This document shows positions 21,533 through 32,545 of a stretch of 64,000 nucleotides of DNA, in pieces. The position numbers were made by a program, and so were the translations under genes. The stretch's first letter is position 1. Each line of letters opens with the position of its first letter. Source of the DNA: Pleurotus ostreatus/Saccharomyces cerevisiae fusant (taxonomy: Eukaryota; Opisthokonta); contig JAMQCK010000017.1 in assembly GCA_024196135.1 (NCBI GenBank), positions 124,001 through 188,000 on the forward strand, given 5' to 3'. The notes beneath the pieces were generated by a model. The model saw nothing but the letters and a program-made list of their open reading frames with translations. It was not told the DNA's origin and made no database searches.

Positions 21533-22406
21533 TCACTTCTTGACTGCAAAGTCGAACATCGTCTTCGTGGTCTTGTCCTCTATGATCGCGTAGCGGTGCT
21601 CGGGGAGGCGCTTGCCAGCCGCGATGCTCTCCATCACCCATTCGGGCTTCACAACCTGGATCGGCATCCGTGACTTCTTCGTCAGGAACTTCTGCGTCTT
21701 CGACCCGCTCAGCGGCATGGATGTGACGATGTGGGTCGCGCCGGATGGCGTCGGTCTGCAGGGAAACACGGCATGAGCATCAGGTGATAAATTGTGGCGA
21801 GGTGTGCACCCACAACGTCGTAGCACCGGCCCGAGCGGCGACGCGCTTCATCTCAATGTCGGTCGTCCCGCGTAGGTAGCCGTTGAGGTATATGCGGACG
21901 CCACGCAGGAGCTGGGACTCGATGGGGGCTGCTTCGCTTTTCTGCAAGGCGAGCTTCTCGGTGCGATCTTCGAGGTATTCGCGCCGGCCGGTCGCGGTGC
22001 GTTTGAAGCCACCGTTGGAGACTTGATGGCCAGTGGATAAAGATACAATATGTTCTGTAGGGGGTGACCATCAGCGCGGTTCCACGAGTGGCGAACAATA
22101 CAATGCGACGCACCTGCGCGTTCATAGGCGTCCGAGTGGGTGATGGGGTTCGTTTCCTCGCTCAGTGTACTCAGAAGACGTTTGGTGAGTTGCGAATGGG
22201 TCATTTTATCGGCGCCTTCGATGGTGAACTTTTTCCTACGAGTGGCCATTAGCCCGATGTCTTGTTCCTCGATGAGACCATACTCACCGTTTCGCAGCCG
22301 GCCGCTCGTCAGCATCATAAGGCGAGAAACGCTTAGGCTTCTCCTCCTCCTTGACCTTGCCCGCCGACGCGCCCCCACGCTTCGTAGTCGTCACGAACCT
22401 ATCCAT
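21533..22406 (-). CDS. Small single-BRCT-domain protein
   Basis: BRCT domains bind phosphopeptides or DNA ends in DNA-damage proteins. Splicing joins an N-terminal exon (MDRFVTTTKRGGASAGKVKE, lysine-rich with RPAAKRKK, a possible nuclear signal) to KFTIEGADKMTHSQLTKRLL. The BRCT fold follows: LLRGVRIYLNGYLRGTTDIE, the AGATT loop, GATHIVTSMPLSGSKTQ, and VVKPEWVMESIAAGKRLPEH with the invariant Trp. The protein ends about 15 residues after the domain (FDFAVKK). The BRCT resembles that of REV1, but there is no polymerase region, so I do not call it REV1. Size is about 215-230 residues. It is divergent from FPGS with 158 bases between starts. Confidence 0.75.
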
Positions 22407-22504
22407 AGTGGCGTCTCGGGATGTCAGGGTCCAAGTTCAACATGCACGCGTGAGTCACGCACGCGGGCCCGACAACGAACTCAATTGTTTCTGTTTTTGT
22501 TTCC

Positions 22505-22510
22505 CACGTG
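22505..22510. promoter_or_regulatory. CACGTG palindrome in the BRCT/FPGS divergent promoter
   Basis: CACGTG lies between two divergent starts (22406 minus and 22565 plus). In fungi Cbf1-type factors bind this core and govern one-carbon and sulphur genes, which would suit folate metabolism, but that link is only inference. Confidence 0.35.
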
Positions 22511-22564
22511 CTCCCACGGAGCTTTGCCCCTTTTCGGCGCTCAAGGCGCCACAACAGAGAATTG

Positions 22565-24581
22565 ATGAGGCGGGCATCTCTTATCTTCCGTACTCGGCTC
22601 CCCCGCCTCTTCGTGCTCCCCCTCACGCAGCGCGCGATGTCAACGAGGTCGTACAGGGATGCGGTGGACTGCCTGAACTCGCTGCAGTCGAACGCGGCGG
22701 CGCTGGAGGCCGTGCGCGCGTCGGGCGGGCGGCTGAGCGAGTTTGCGATCCCGGAGATGGTCGAGTACCTGGAGAGGATCGGGTATAAGGTGCGTGGGGT
22801 ACTGGATGGGAGGGATTCAAGCTGACTCTGTGTGGTAGACTGAGGATTTGAACGCGTTGAACGTGGTGCACATCACGGGCACGAAGGGGAAGGGTTCGAC
22901 GAGCGCGTTCACCGACTCGATCATACGCGAAGCAGTCCCACAGTGGAAGATCGGTGCGTTGACTTGCTATGCGTGCATGATCCTCTACTCAACGCGTCTA
23001 TGAAGGCCTCTATACATCCCCTCACCTGGTCGCGGTGCGCGAGCGCATACGAGTCAATGGACAGCCGATATCAGAGGATGACTTCGCGAAGTACTTCTTC
23101 GAGGTGTGGGATAGGCTGCAGGCCAACACGGAGGTGCGTCTCTACATACTGTCAATGGAGTGCTATGCTCACCGTGTTTTGTAGAGGAAGTTCCCCAGCA
23201 CCACCGTCATGCCAGGCTATTTCCGCTTTGTCACCTTAATGGCTTTCCATACCTTCCTGCGAATGAAGGTCGACGCGACCATCTTGGAGGTCGGTGTTGG
23301 CGGAACCTACGACAGCACGAACATCGTACCTAAACCTGTGGTAGCCGGGGTCACGGCACTCGGCATTGATCATGTCGCTGTGTTGGGGAAGACCCTGAGA
23401 GACATTGCATGGCAAAAGAGCGGCATCTACAAGGTGCGTCCCTCCTACTTCATATATTTCCTAGCGCTGAGTCGTCCTCGTCCTTAGGAAGGCGTGCCTG
23501 CCTTGACTGTAGATCAGCCGCCAGAAGGCATGGAGGTCCTCCAGCAGCGCGCGCAAGAGCTGAAGGTATGCAGCACCATCAAGTTGTACGAAACATCAAT
23601 GCTGATTATATGCTCAGGCGTCCAGCTTCACCGTCGTGCCACTCTTGCCAGGCTTGCCCAAGGTCAAGCTAGGTAATGCGTATCGTCAAAGTCCGGTTGG
23701 TGCCGTCTGACCTTCGCAAAGGACTCGCCGGCAGCCACCAGTTGCAAAACGCCAACCTAGCAGCACACCTCGCGCACGAATTCCTGGTGGCAAAAGGCGT
23801 CGTCCCCCGCGACAGCGAGGTCCTCTCACCTCCCGTTGTCCGCGGTCTTCAGAAGGCGCGCTGGCCGGGACGTTGTCAGACCGTGCAAGACCCCAAGCAT
23901 CCCGTAACTTGGTACTTGGACGGCGCGCACACGGTGGAAAGCCTCGAATGCTGCATGCAATGGTACACCTCGCCAGGCGTCGGCCTCACTGCGTCGCCTG
24001 AAGCCGATCCGGAGCTGCAGCTGCCGGAGGCTGGGTGGTTCTCTGCTCTGGCGAAGCGGTGGAGGATACCTGGGTTATCGGTCGCGCCGGCGAAGCCTTC
24101 GCGCGTACTGATCTTCAACTGCACTAGTGGGCGTGCAGGGCCGTCGTTCTTGGGGACGATGCTGGAGAAGGTCTCTGCGCAGCTGAAGCTGCATGAGCGC
24201 GAGGGGGAGTCCTTGGCGACGTTCTTCGATCATGCCATCTTCTGCGCGAACGTCACATATGCGGACGGCGGGTTCAAGGGTGGTATGTACCCGCCCTTTT
24301 CCACAAAACGATGCCTGTTGATCTCACTATTGATAGATTTAACGACCAAGGCAATCCCTGAATCCGACCTTGCCGAGTTGAAGACTCAGCAGCAGTTGGC
24401 GAGCGCATGGAGGGGACTTGTACCCAATTTCCCAGCCGAACATGTCCACGTCTTGCCGTCCATCGAACATGCTGTGAGGATCGTGCGCTCTTCTGGGGCT
24501 GACCAGGTTCTGGTCACCGGCAGCTTGCATCTCGTTGGCGGTGTCATCGAGGTCGCAGGGCTGTCCGATGTTGCGCTATAG
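22565..24581 (+). CDS. MET7: Folylpolyglutamate synthase
   Basis: Adds glutamates to folates, keeping them in the cell and making them better cofactors. The ATP site is VVHITGTKGKGSTSAF. LYTSPHLVAVRERIRVNG, VDATILEVGVGGTYDSTN, GIDHVAVLGKTLRDIAWQKS and WYLDGAHTVESLE are all family signatures. About eight exons are joined by short introns, one ending just before DLTTKAIPESDLAEL. Two in-frame starts matter. The Met at 22565 adds a basic, hydrophobic leader (MRRASLIFRTRLPRLFVLPL) typical of mitochondrial targeting. The Met at 22637 (MSTRSYRDAVDCLN) gives the cytosolic form. The enzyme is needed in both places, so alternative initiation is likely. An even earlier in-frame Met exists at 22508. Confidence 0.93.
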
Positions 24582-24775
24582 ACACACTTCCTGCATCTCT
24601 TAGATATCTTGTGCTGTACGTCCGCTCTGCCATCGCTTTAGCCCGCACATCTAGAGGGCTTTATCTACTCACACCTTCAACAGGGTAATTTATCTGTATC
24701 ATGTTACTTACGCTCAACGCATATACTCGCTTTGTCGCACTACGCATTCTTTTTGGCTACCCGCGTTCACAAGCC

Positions 24776-24803
24776 GTTATTCCGCCCCAAACACGTGATC
24801 CCA
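24776..24803 (+). repeat. Left arm of a perfect 28-base inverted repeat
   Basis: Its 28 bases begin GTTATTCCGCCCCAAACACG and end TGATCCCA. The arm at 25392-25419 is the exact reverse complement. It includes a CACGTG palindrome at 24792-24797. The sequence inward of the arms does not keep matching. Confidence 0.85.
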
Positions 24804-25391
24804 TGTGCGCCATTGCCGAGAAGCCGAGAGGCTTTGCAGTGTCACGCAGCAAAGTCCCTCAAAGTCGCCACCCGCGAAGGGCAAGGGTCTTCAGGTCAGA
24901 ATACAGCATAAGCTGCCCTTCTAATATCTATGAACTTATTTCTACATACCTGACTGTGGGACTGCTTGAAGAGGACCTAATAATATGTTCGGGGTCGGAG
25001 TACTGCCACCTTACCCCCCAATTTGGCACCCAATAACTCATGCTTGTGGTGGCCAGAGAGGCCCGCCACTGCGTATCGTCGCGAGGGAGGTGTAAAAATC
25101 ATATATTTAGCCTATCATTATCGATACTGAACTATGAACGCCTGTGGCAGGCCGCGGGCACATGAGCCCCCCGAAGTCAATGGTGGCGGAGGGTCATGGC
25201 TGGGCGTAAGACGCGCCTGTATCCGTCGTAGAGCTGGAAATACTGTAGCTAGTCTAGCGCGGGCGAGGGTGGCTCAAGGGCGGAGAGTGGCGTGGTGACG
25301 GTGGCGTGGCATGGTGGGAGGGAAACGAAAGGACGGCCTGTGCGTTATGCCATGTCACGGAGTGGAAATTAGCCCGGAGATCTCCGAAACG

Positions 25392-25419
25392 TGGGATCAC
25401 GTGTTTGGGGCGGAATAAC
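25392..25419 (-). repeat. Right arm of a perfect 28-base inverted repeat
   Basis: Exact reverse complement of 24776-24803, with CACGTG at 25398-25403. It sits about 205 bases before the start of the PRM10-like gene. It may be the end of a small non-autonomous terminal-inverted-repeat element 644 bases long, or a long shared promoter motif. Outer flanks (AAGCC on the left, AAGACC on the right) do not form an exact target duplication. Confidence 0.85.
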
Positions 25420-25623
25420 AAGACCTCCCGCGTTCCTCTGGCCGGCGCCCGAGCATGAGCTTGATTTGCGGCGAGCGGGTCTATTTGCTGCTGCTTGCGC
25501 GGGTGGGTGCAGATCGCGCCCCGCACGCGGTCACGGGTCAGGCTTCTTGTTTCCTTCCGTCAACGAACTGCGCAGCGTCCTGCTCGCCCTCTCGCTCATT
25601 GACCAAGTGATACCACGCCGCCG

Positions 25624-28306
25624 ATGTACTCCTCGTTCAAGCCTCCGGGCGACGTCGACGACGAGCGCGACCTTTTGCACTACCCCACGTCGTCGAACAA
25701 TCCCTTCACGGGTGTGCAGGACAACGACCTGCCGGACGCTGTTTACGAAGACGCCGAGCGGAGAGATGATCGCGCTGGGAACTCGGACTACGCTCCTGGG
25801 CAACAGGGCCACCACTCGCGCTTTGTGGAGCACCTCCCTGCGAACGATCAAGCTGATAGCGAGGACGACCGCGGCGCCCCGCCTCAATGGCAGCTTCCCA
25901 TCCAGTACGACTTCGAACGCAGCCCTCGCCAAGCGCCGGTCCCGCCTAGGCCTACTGCTGCGCTCGGCCCGAACGCTCGCTACGCGTCTCCTGGTCCTGA
26001 TTCTCGCGCGAACTACGGGCCCGCCTACGACGCCTCCCCTCGCAGCTCGCTCCGGAACACCTACCCTCGAGGCCAGCCAGACGATGTGGACCAACGATAC
26101 TCGCTCTCCTCGTACCAGCATCCCTACGACATCGAACCGCCCGCTGCTGCTCACCCGATCAACGGCGCTCATATAGCCCGCCCTGCGTCCGTCACTCGCC
26201 GCTCCGCTCTACGTCGCTCCGTCAGCTTCGTCGACTCCCCGAAGCTCAATCAGTACGACGTCGACGATATCGAAAGTCAAGACAACCGCGCTGAAGTCGA
26301 CGAGGCCGAAAGCCGACCTTCAAAAACCCGTGGATTGACGACGTACATGCGCGAACTCTACGCTCTTCGGGACGACGATCCGGAGAAGGGGCACTACGGC
26401 GGCTCGGAAGATGACGAGGAAAATATGCGACGACGTCCGCGATACCAGTCTCAAGCGTCCTTCGTCTCGAACAACTCGGACTACGAGGGGCTGGATCCGG
26501 ATGACCCTATCGTGACAGGCAAGAAGGCGAATCAGCTTGAAGATCCTGAGGACGTTCGGAAGCACACTCTGCGCCAGATGGACTACCGGACGCGTCGCAA
26601 ACACTTACAAAGGATTAGGATCGAGTTCAACATCTCTTGTGAGTGATACTTCTCCCTGCACTAGTCGAAGCTAATCACCAATGTCCGCAGCTATGGAGGA
26701 GCGTCAACTTTTCCTGATCAAGCTCGCTCGTGCACTCATGACATTCGGGGCGCCGTCTCACCGTATCGAGTCCCAGCTGAACGCCGCGGCTCGCATCCTC
26801 GAAGTCCAAGCCGAGTTTATCCATCTTCCCAGTGTCATCATCTGCTCCTTCGGTGACCAGGAATCGAACTGCTCCGAGACGCACTTCGTCAAGTGCCACA
26901 GTCGTCTGTCGCTCGGCGCACTGCACAAGGTGCATATGATCTACCGTACGGTCGTCCACGACGAGGTGTCTGCGAAGAAGGCGAAGGAACAGCTGCACGA
27001 TCTGCTGGAGGCGCCGCCGACTTATCCGGTCCCCTTCCGGATATTCCTCGCCTTCTGCTTGTCGGCTCTGATCTGTCCGCTGGCGTTTGGAGGGTCATTC
27101 ATCGACATGTGGATTGCGGGAGCCGGTGCGTTCGTGCTCTCGGTGCTGCAATTGTGCGCAACGAAGAGTGCTTTGTATGCGAATGTGTTTGAGTGCGTAT
27201 GAAATTTGCGTTTGCTTCTCAGCCGCTAATAGATATGCAGGATTACGGTCGCCATCTTCGTATCCTTCACGGCCCGTGGCTTGAGTAGCATCAGGTCTAG
27301 GATCTTCTGCTACAGCGCCATCTCATCCGCGGGTATCGTTGGCATTCTACCCGGATACCTCATTCGTAAGTGTACGATACCCTTCCGCGCATTCAACTTC
27401 TGACAATTCTGCAGTGAGCAGCTCCTTGGAGTTGGCCTCGAAAAACATCGTCTGTGGTAGCGTCAAGATGGTCTACGCACTGATCTATACCCTTTTCCTT
27501 GTGCGTTGCTTAATTGCACGTTTGTGACTTGTTTTGCTGACGATGATTGTAGGGCTTCGGTCTGCAGATCGGCTCTGACTTCTACCTCCTCTTCGACAAG
27601 GGCATGCGTCGCCAACTTGACGAACTCTCGGCCAACATCTCTTCCACTGTCGCGTTGACGGGCAGCTGGATGGCCGACAACGGGACGGTCAACAACAGCA
27701 TCCCCGTCACTGGGACCTGGACCTTCACGCACTCCGTTCCCCTCAGTCAAACGAACGTCATCAACGGGTGCTACCGCCCGAAGAGCTTCCCGTGGTACCT
27801 TCAGCCCTTCCCCATCTGGACGTCGGCCATCATCGTGCCCCTCTTCTCGACGCTCTCCTCCCTAGCGAACCTGCAGCCCTTCCGGAGCAAGCAGCTCCCG
27901 GTCATGGTGGTCATCTCGTGCTGCTCGTACGTGGCGAACAAGCTGGCGAACCACTACATCTTTAACCGGTCGGATGTCGTGAGCGCGATTGGGGCATTTA
28001 CGGTCGGGCTGTTGGGGAATGTGTACTCGCGCAAGATGGGCGGGACGGCGTTCACGTCCATGGTGACGGGTGTGTTGTTCTTGGTGCCGGTGAGTGGGAT
28101 GGTTTTTGTACGTCAAGATACGCGGCTGACGAGTTCCGTAGTCTGGCTTGTCGCAAGCAGGAGGCATCACTGCGAGCGGCAGTGGTATCGACATTGGAGG
28201 CGCGATGATTGCGGTCACCATCGGTATCACTGTTGGACTGTTCATGAGCCAGGCGCTTGTGTACACGTTCGGATCGCGCAAGAACGCCGCCGTCTTCTCC
28301 TTCTAA
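25624..28306 (+). CDS. PRM10: ThrE/PRM10-type multi-pass membrane protein
   Basis: Belongs to the fungal family related to bacterial threonine exporter ThrE (DUF1212 plus DUF3815 halves); yeast Prm10 is pheromone-regulated. Residues 1-320 or so are hydrophilic and disordered, rich in Asp, Arg and Pro. The ThrE-like half begins MEERQLFLIKLARALMTFGA and keeps PSHRIESQLNAAARIL. Hydrophobic helices follow (FRIFLAFCLSALICPLAFGG and others). After a lumenal-type loop with several N-x-S/T sites comes WYLQPFPIWTSAIIVPLFST and the last helices ending FGSRKNAAVFSF. About seven exons. Transport substrate in fungi is not established; a role in amino-acid or ion movement is inference. Confidence 0.87.
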
Positions 28307-28482
28307 CCGTCGTTTATTGACTGGGAACGGAGAAGGAAGACGTACGTGATACCCCTACATTGTGATATACCGCGGTTACGCTGTAATACCCACTGTGATA
28401 CACCGCAGCTATACATTCCTTTCTGTATCGTACATGGTTACATCTGCATATACAACTGTACAACATCTATTAGTATATCTGC

Positions 28483-30330
28483 TCAAAACATGACAGCAGC
28501 AGAGTTTTCGATCGCCTCAATGGACGTCTTGTGCCCGACGAGCGTGCGGATGTTGTTGATGCCATACCTGCGAGTAAAGGTGAGCAGTGGTAGCACAGTA
28601 TGATGGAGGAAACGTACCGAATCATGGTTGGTCGCTCCAGGCTCAGACCCCAGCCATGAACGCGGACGTCCTTCGGGAAGCCCATGGGTTCCAACATCTC
28701 CGGTCGGAACATACCACTGTTCCCAACCTCTACCCACTTTTGCAACATCGGGTGGAAGGCGAAGATCTCCAGCGACGGCTCCGTGTACGGGTTGTACGCG
28801 GGTTTGAAGCGCACCTGCTCGATGCCCATCTTCGCGAAGAAAACGCGCATGAAGCCGATGAGGTCGGCGAGCGTGAGCCCGCGATCCGCGACAACTCCCT
28901 CGACCTGGTGGAACTCCGCGAGATGCGTCGCGTCCATCGTCTCGTTGCGGAATACGCGGTCAATGCTGAAGAGCTTCGCGGGGCGGAAGCCGTCGTCGCG
29001 CGATGCCTCACCAGTCGCAGTCGAGTCCGCCGCGCCGTGCGTGAACTCGGAGGCGTCCGACTCGGTCTCCTCGCCCCTGCACTTCGCGGCGAGCTTGTAG
29101 AGCATGCGCGCGGAGGAGGCGGTGGTGTGCGTGCGGAGGAGGAGCTTGCGGGACTCGTCGGGCTGCCAGGGCGCGCGGTAGCCGATCGAGTCGAAGCCGC
29201 CGTGCTCGTGGACGGTCGAGACGCGCTTGTAGTACTCGTGGTCGGGCGCCTTGGACTCCTTCGGGTCGGAGAGATAGAAGGTGTCCTGCAGGTCGCGCGC
29301 GGGGTGCTGCTGCGGGACGAAGAGGGCGTCGAAGCACCAGAAGCCGGACTCGACGAAGGACTGGGTGGGCATTTCGGAGAAGCCCATCTCGAGGAAGATG
29401 TCGCGGATCTCTTCGCGGACTTTGAGCAGGGGATGGAGCGCGCCGCCTGCAGTGGGGATGCCGTCGGCTTCGAAGTTGTACTTCTTGAAGTTTGCGGTTT
29501 TCCAGGACCCTCTGTGCAAGGTCAGAGGTGCACACTGAGGGAGGGGAACAGCTCACGATGCTATCATATCGGCTGTGAGATCGGTCTCGGGTTTGGCGGT
29601 AGATGTGCTGAAGTTTGGGCCCTTGTGGACGGTGAACCATTGTCCCTTCCTTCATGCGCCGTTAGTCAAGGCGTAAGTGCATGATCGCGGTGTACGCACT
29701 TTTGCACGACCAGCTTCCGTTTCTTGAGATCGGCAAGCACCTTCTCACCCGACTTCAACGTCCCAGTCGTCTCGATCTCCTGAAGATCTAATTGTGTCTG
29801 ATCTTGGATTTCGGACACCTGTATAGGTTTAGCTTATGCTTATAGGATTGAAGGGTAAACGCACAATTTTGACCAAGCCATCTCCTTCCTTGCCTATCCA
29901 TCCATTCTTGAAAGCACGTCCTTGACCCACTTTCGCGGTCTCGTCACCAACGGCCTTCTTCAAGGCAGGTATGGGAAGGGGTGCGCCCTGCCCTTTCGGT
30001 GGTACAGCATGCCATACCCGTGCTTCGTGCGATCCTTCCTTCACGATCTGCTGTCCCTCTGCAGTCAAGACATACGTGAAGACTTCATGGGTGTCATAAG
30101 TTATCATCTATCATAACTTTTAGTTCTAGTGGCAGTGGTAGGCTACTACTTCGACGCACCTCCCGACTCGACAAGGAGTTGAGCGCGCCGAGGATGGCGA
30201 TCTGAGCATCACTAGAGGTCGCTGGCTGGCTTTCCCCTGGTATCGTAAGGGACCTAGTGTCCTTGATCTCCTTTTCCCTGTCTAGGGTGTCGAGAACAAG
30301 TTGCTGCAGTGCCTCCGCCATCGTTGTCAA
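28483..30330 (-). CDS. FRS2: Cytosolic phenylalanyl-tRNA synthetase alpha subunit
   Basis: Catalytic subunit of the alpha2-beta2 synthetase that charges tRNA-Phe. The N-terminal winged-helix part ([20 protein letters not shown]) has [20 protein letters not shown]. The class II core contains [40 protein letters not shown], the motif [68 protein letters not shown] and [11 protein letters not shown]. The end is [20 protein letters not shown]. An acidic insertion of about 30 residues ([10 protein letters not shown]...) lies between motif 1 and motif 2 regions compared with the human protein. Start is at 30330, or the Met at 30321. It is divergent from MSS1 with about 110 bases between starts. Confidence 0.95.
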
Positions 30331-30440
30331 CGTTGAAGAGCTTTCCCCGTCGTTGTTGCTTGTGGCGTGCGTGACTCGGACGCGGCTCGTCGGCCCGAAT
30401 GACGGGCGCTTATTCCAAAATTTCGAACTTCAGTCCGCAC

Positions 30441-32325
30441 ATGTGGCGCTTGCTCAGGCATTCCGCTCGTTGTGCCCCCTCCGCCGTCTTGAAATGCAGC
30501 AACACTCTCAGGAGCCTTCCAATTCCTAAGCCTTCTCCTCAGCCATTTCGGTCGCTTTCGACAAGTCTAGCCAAGCGCACATCTCCTGCTAAAGGGCTGA
30601 CCCTCTCGGATGCTCAACGGAAGACGATATACGCACTCTCTACTCCTCCTGGACGAGGAGGCATCGCTGTCATACGTATATCTGGTCCAGACGCCTTACA
30701 AGCTTGGGAGCAACTCGTTGTCTTGCAAGGACGCCAGCAGTCCTCACTACCAAAACCATGGCGTGCTTACCGATGCCGCGTCGTGCACCCGAGTCATAAG
30801 GAGCCCATAGACGACGGACTGGCTATCTACTTCCGCGGTAAGCGTGCAAATCCCGCCTGGGCCTTCCCTTTGCTGACCAGACAAGGCCCAAAGTCGTTCA
30901 CGACCGAGGACGTCGTCGAGCTGCACGTGCACTCCGGTCGTGCCATCGTGTCGTCGATTCTGTCGGCCATCTCGGCGCTTCCATTCTGCAGGCCAGCAGA
31001 AGCGGGCGAGTTCACGAAGCGCGCGTTTCTGGGCGGCCGCCTCGACCTCACCCAGGCGGAGGGCCTGAAGGACCTCATCGACGCCGAGACGGAGGGCCAG
31101 CGGCGCATCGCGCTGAATGCTGCGAGGGTGCGCAACCGACTACGCATGGCGCGTGTGCGAAGATTGCCTGACCCTCCCTCTAGGGCAGTAACCGTGCGCT
31201 ATACGAAGACCTCCGCAATCGCGCCATCCACTGCCTCGCCCAAGTCGAGGCGCTCATCGACTTCGGCGAGGGCGACGACATCGAGGATGGGGTGCTCGAC
31301 CAAGGTACGTGCGACCGACGCGCGCAGCGCATTCGTCTCGCTCACCGCCTCGCCCCCACAGCACGCGTCGAGGCGCGCGAGCTCCTCGCCTCACTACACC
31401 GACACCTGGCCGACGGCCGACGCGGTGAGATCGTGCGCGCAGGGGTGCGCCTCGCACTCTTTGGACCGCCGAACGCTGGGAAGAGTAGTCTGTTGAACTG
31501 CCTCGCGCAACGCGAAGCTGCGATTGTGACGCCAGTGCCCGGCACTACACGCGACATTCTCGAGCTCGGGCTCGACCTCGGCGGACTCCCCATCCGCGTG
31601 TCAGATACAGCTGGCCTGCGCGCGACGCAGGACGAGGTGGAGGCCATAGGTATAGAGCGTGCGAAGCGAGCGTGAGTAGGGTCGGCTATAGGGTCGCCCC
31701 AAAAGCTGACTGCTGACTGAGACCTTCAGTATCGAGGGCGCTGACGTCGCGCTGTGCATTCTGTCCCTGCCTGACTGCGTTCGCGATGGTGGCATACAGG
31801 TTCCAGAATATGTGAAGTCTATGGTCACGCCAGAAACGTACTTCCTCTTCAACAAGAGCGACCTAGCCACGCCCGAACAGCTTAGGGTGGCTGCATCTGC
31901 GCCTAGGTCGTGGGTAACGAGCTTGATAACGAAAGAGGGTACTTCTGGCTTCATCGAAGGCTTCACGTCTGAGCTTCAGACTCGGTGAGCGCTATTCGCG
32001 CCTTAACGGCGTCCCCAACTAATCATCCTAGTTACCACCTTCACGGCGTATCTGAAGACCCGCCTCTCATTACCCACGCACGCCACCGCGTGCACTTGGA
32101 GTCCGCCGCGCGATTCGTTCAGGCATTCCTCGAGTCTTGTATGTGCTCTAGAGCGGCCCTATCCCTCGTCCAATGCTAACACACCCATTCCCAGCCGACG
32201 AAGATGTGGTGATGGGCGCAGAAGAGCTTCGCTACGCCGCACAGGCAATTGGGAAGATTTCGGGCCACATAGATGTCGAGGACATCCTCGACAGCGTGTT
32301 CAAAGACTTCTGCATTGGGAAGTAG
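30441..32325 (+). CDS. MSS1: Mitochondrial tRNA-modification GTPase (MnmE/TrmE family)
   Basis: With Mto1, Mss1 modifies the wobble uridine of mitochondrial tRNAs. The Met at 30441 begins a basic presequence ([20 protein letters not shown]); an earlier in-frame Met at 30399 is possible. The formyl-THF-binding domain starts [20 protein letters not shown] and includes [20 protein letters not shown] and [20 protein letters not shown]. The G domain has P-loop [32 protein letters not shown] and NKSD. The chain ends with the diagnostic FCIGK, whose Cys is catalytically required in bacterial MnmE. The first intron (about 30839-30886) is 48 bases and in frame. About six exons. It shares a short divergent promoter with PheRS alpha. 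Confidence 0.94.
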
Positions 32326-32545
32326 GCGCGCATTCAGTAGTATAGAAGTGCACTCAGCAGTCTTCTGAACTTCTCGGCCGGATGGCCACCATGTCTAGTT
32401 CGCAATATCAGATGGGCCATTGGGTCCTCACAAGCGCTGTGATTGTGTGCAGCCAACCAGTGTCCGTACAGCCCAAATGACTCGATACCTACTCGGAGTA
32501 GAACACCCCTTGTGCGGCGCAGAACGTTTGTTATGCCCAGGCCAC

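Larger units (their letters stand above)
24582..25623. other. 1-kb intergenic region bounded by an inverted repeat
   Basis: No gene is supported between the FPGS stop and the next start. A perfect 28-base inverted repeat has arms at 24776-24803 and 25392-25419. The interior is AT-rich around 25090-25130 and otherwise unremarkable. No transposase-like frame lies between the arms. Confidence 0.5.

Noticed and set aside
21533..22406. Calling the BRCT gene REV1
   Set aside because: No polymerase or REV1 C-terminal region follows, and the frame stops right after the BRCT domain.
25531..26172. 213-codon minus-strand frame
   Set aside because: Shadow of the disordered N-terminus of the PRM10-like gene.
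28587..29684. 365-codon plus-strand open frame
   Set aside because: It lies antisense to the PheRS alpha core and reads as Glu/Arg/Val-rich shadow sequence with no domain; the minus strand has a strong family match.
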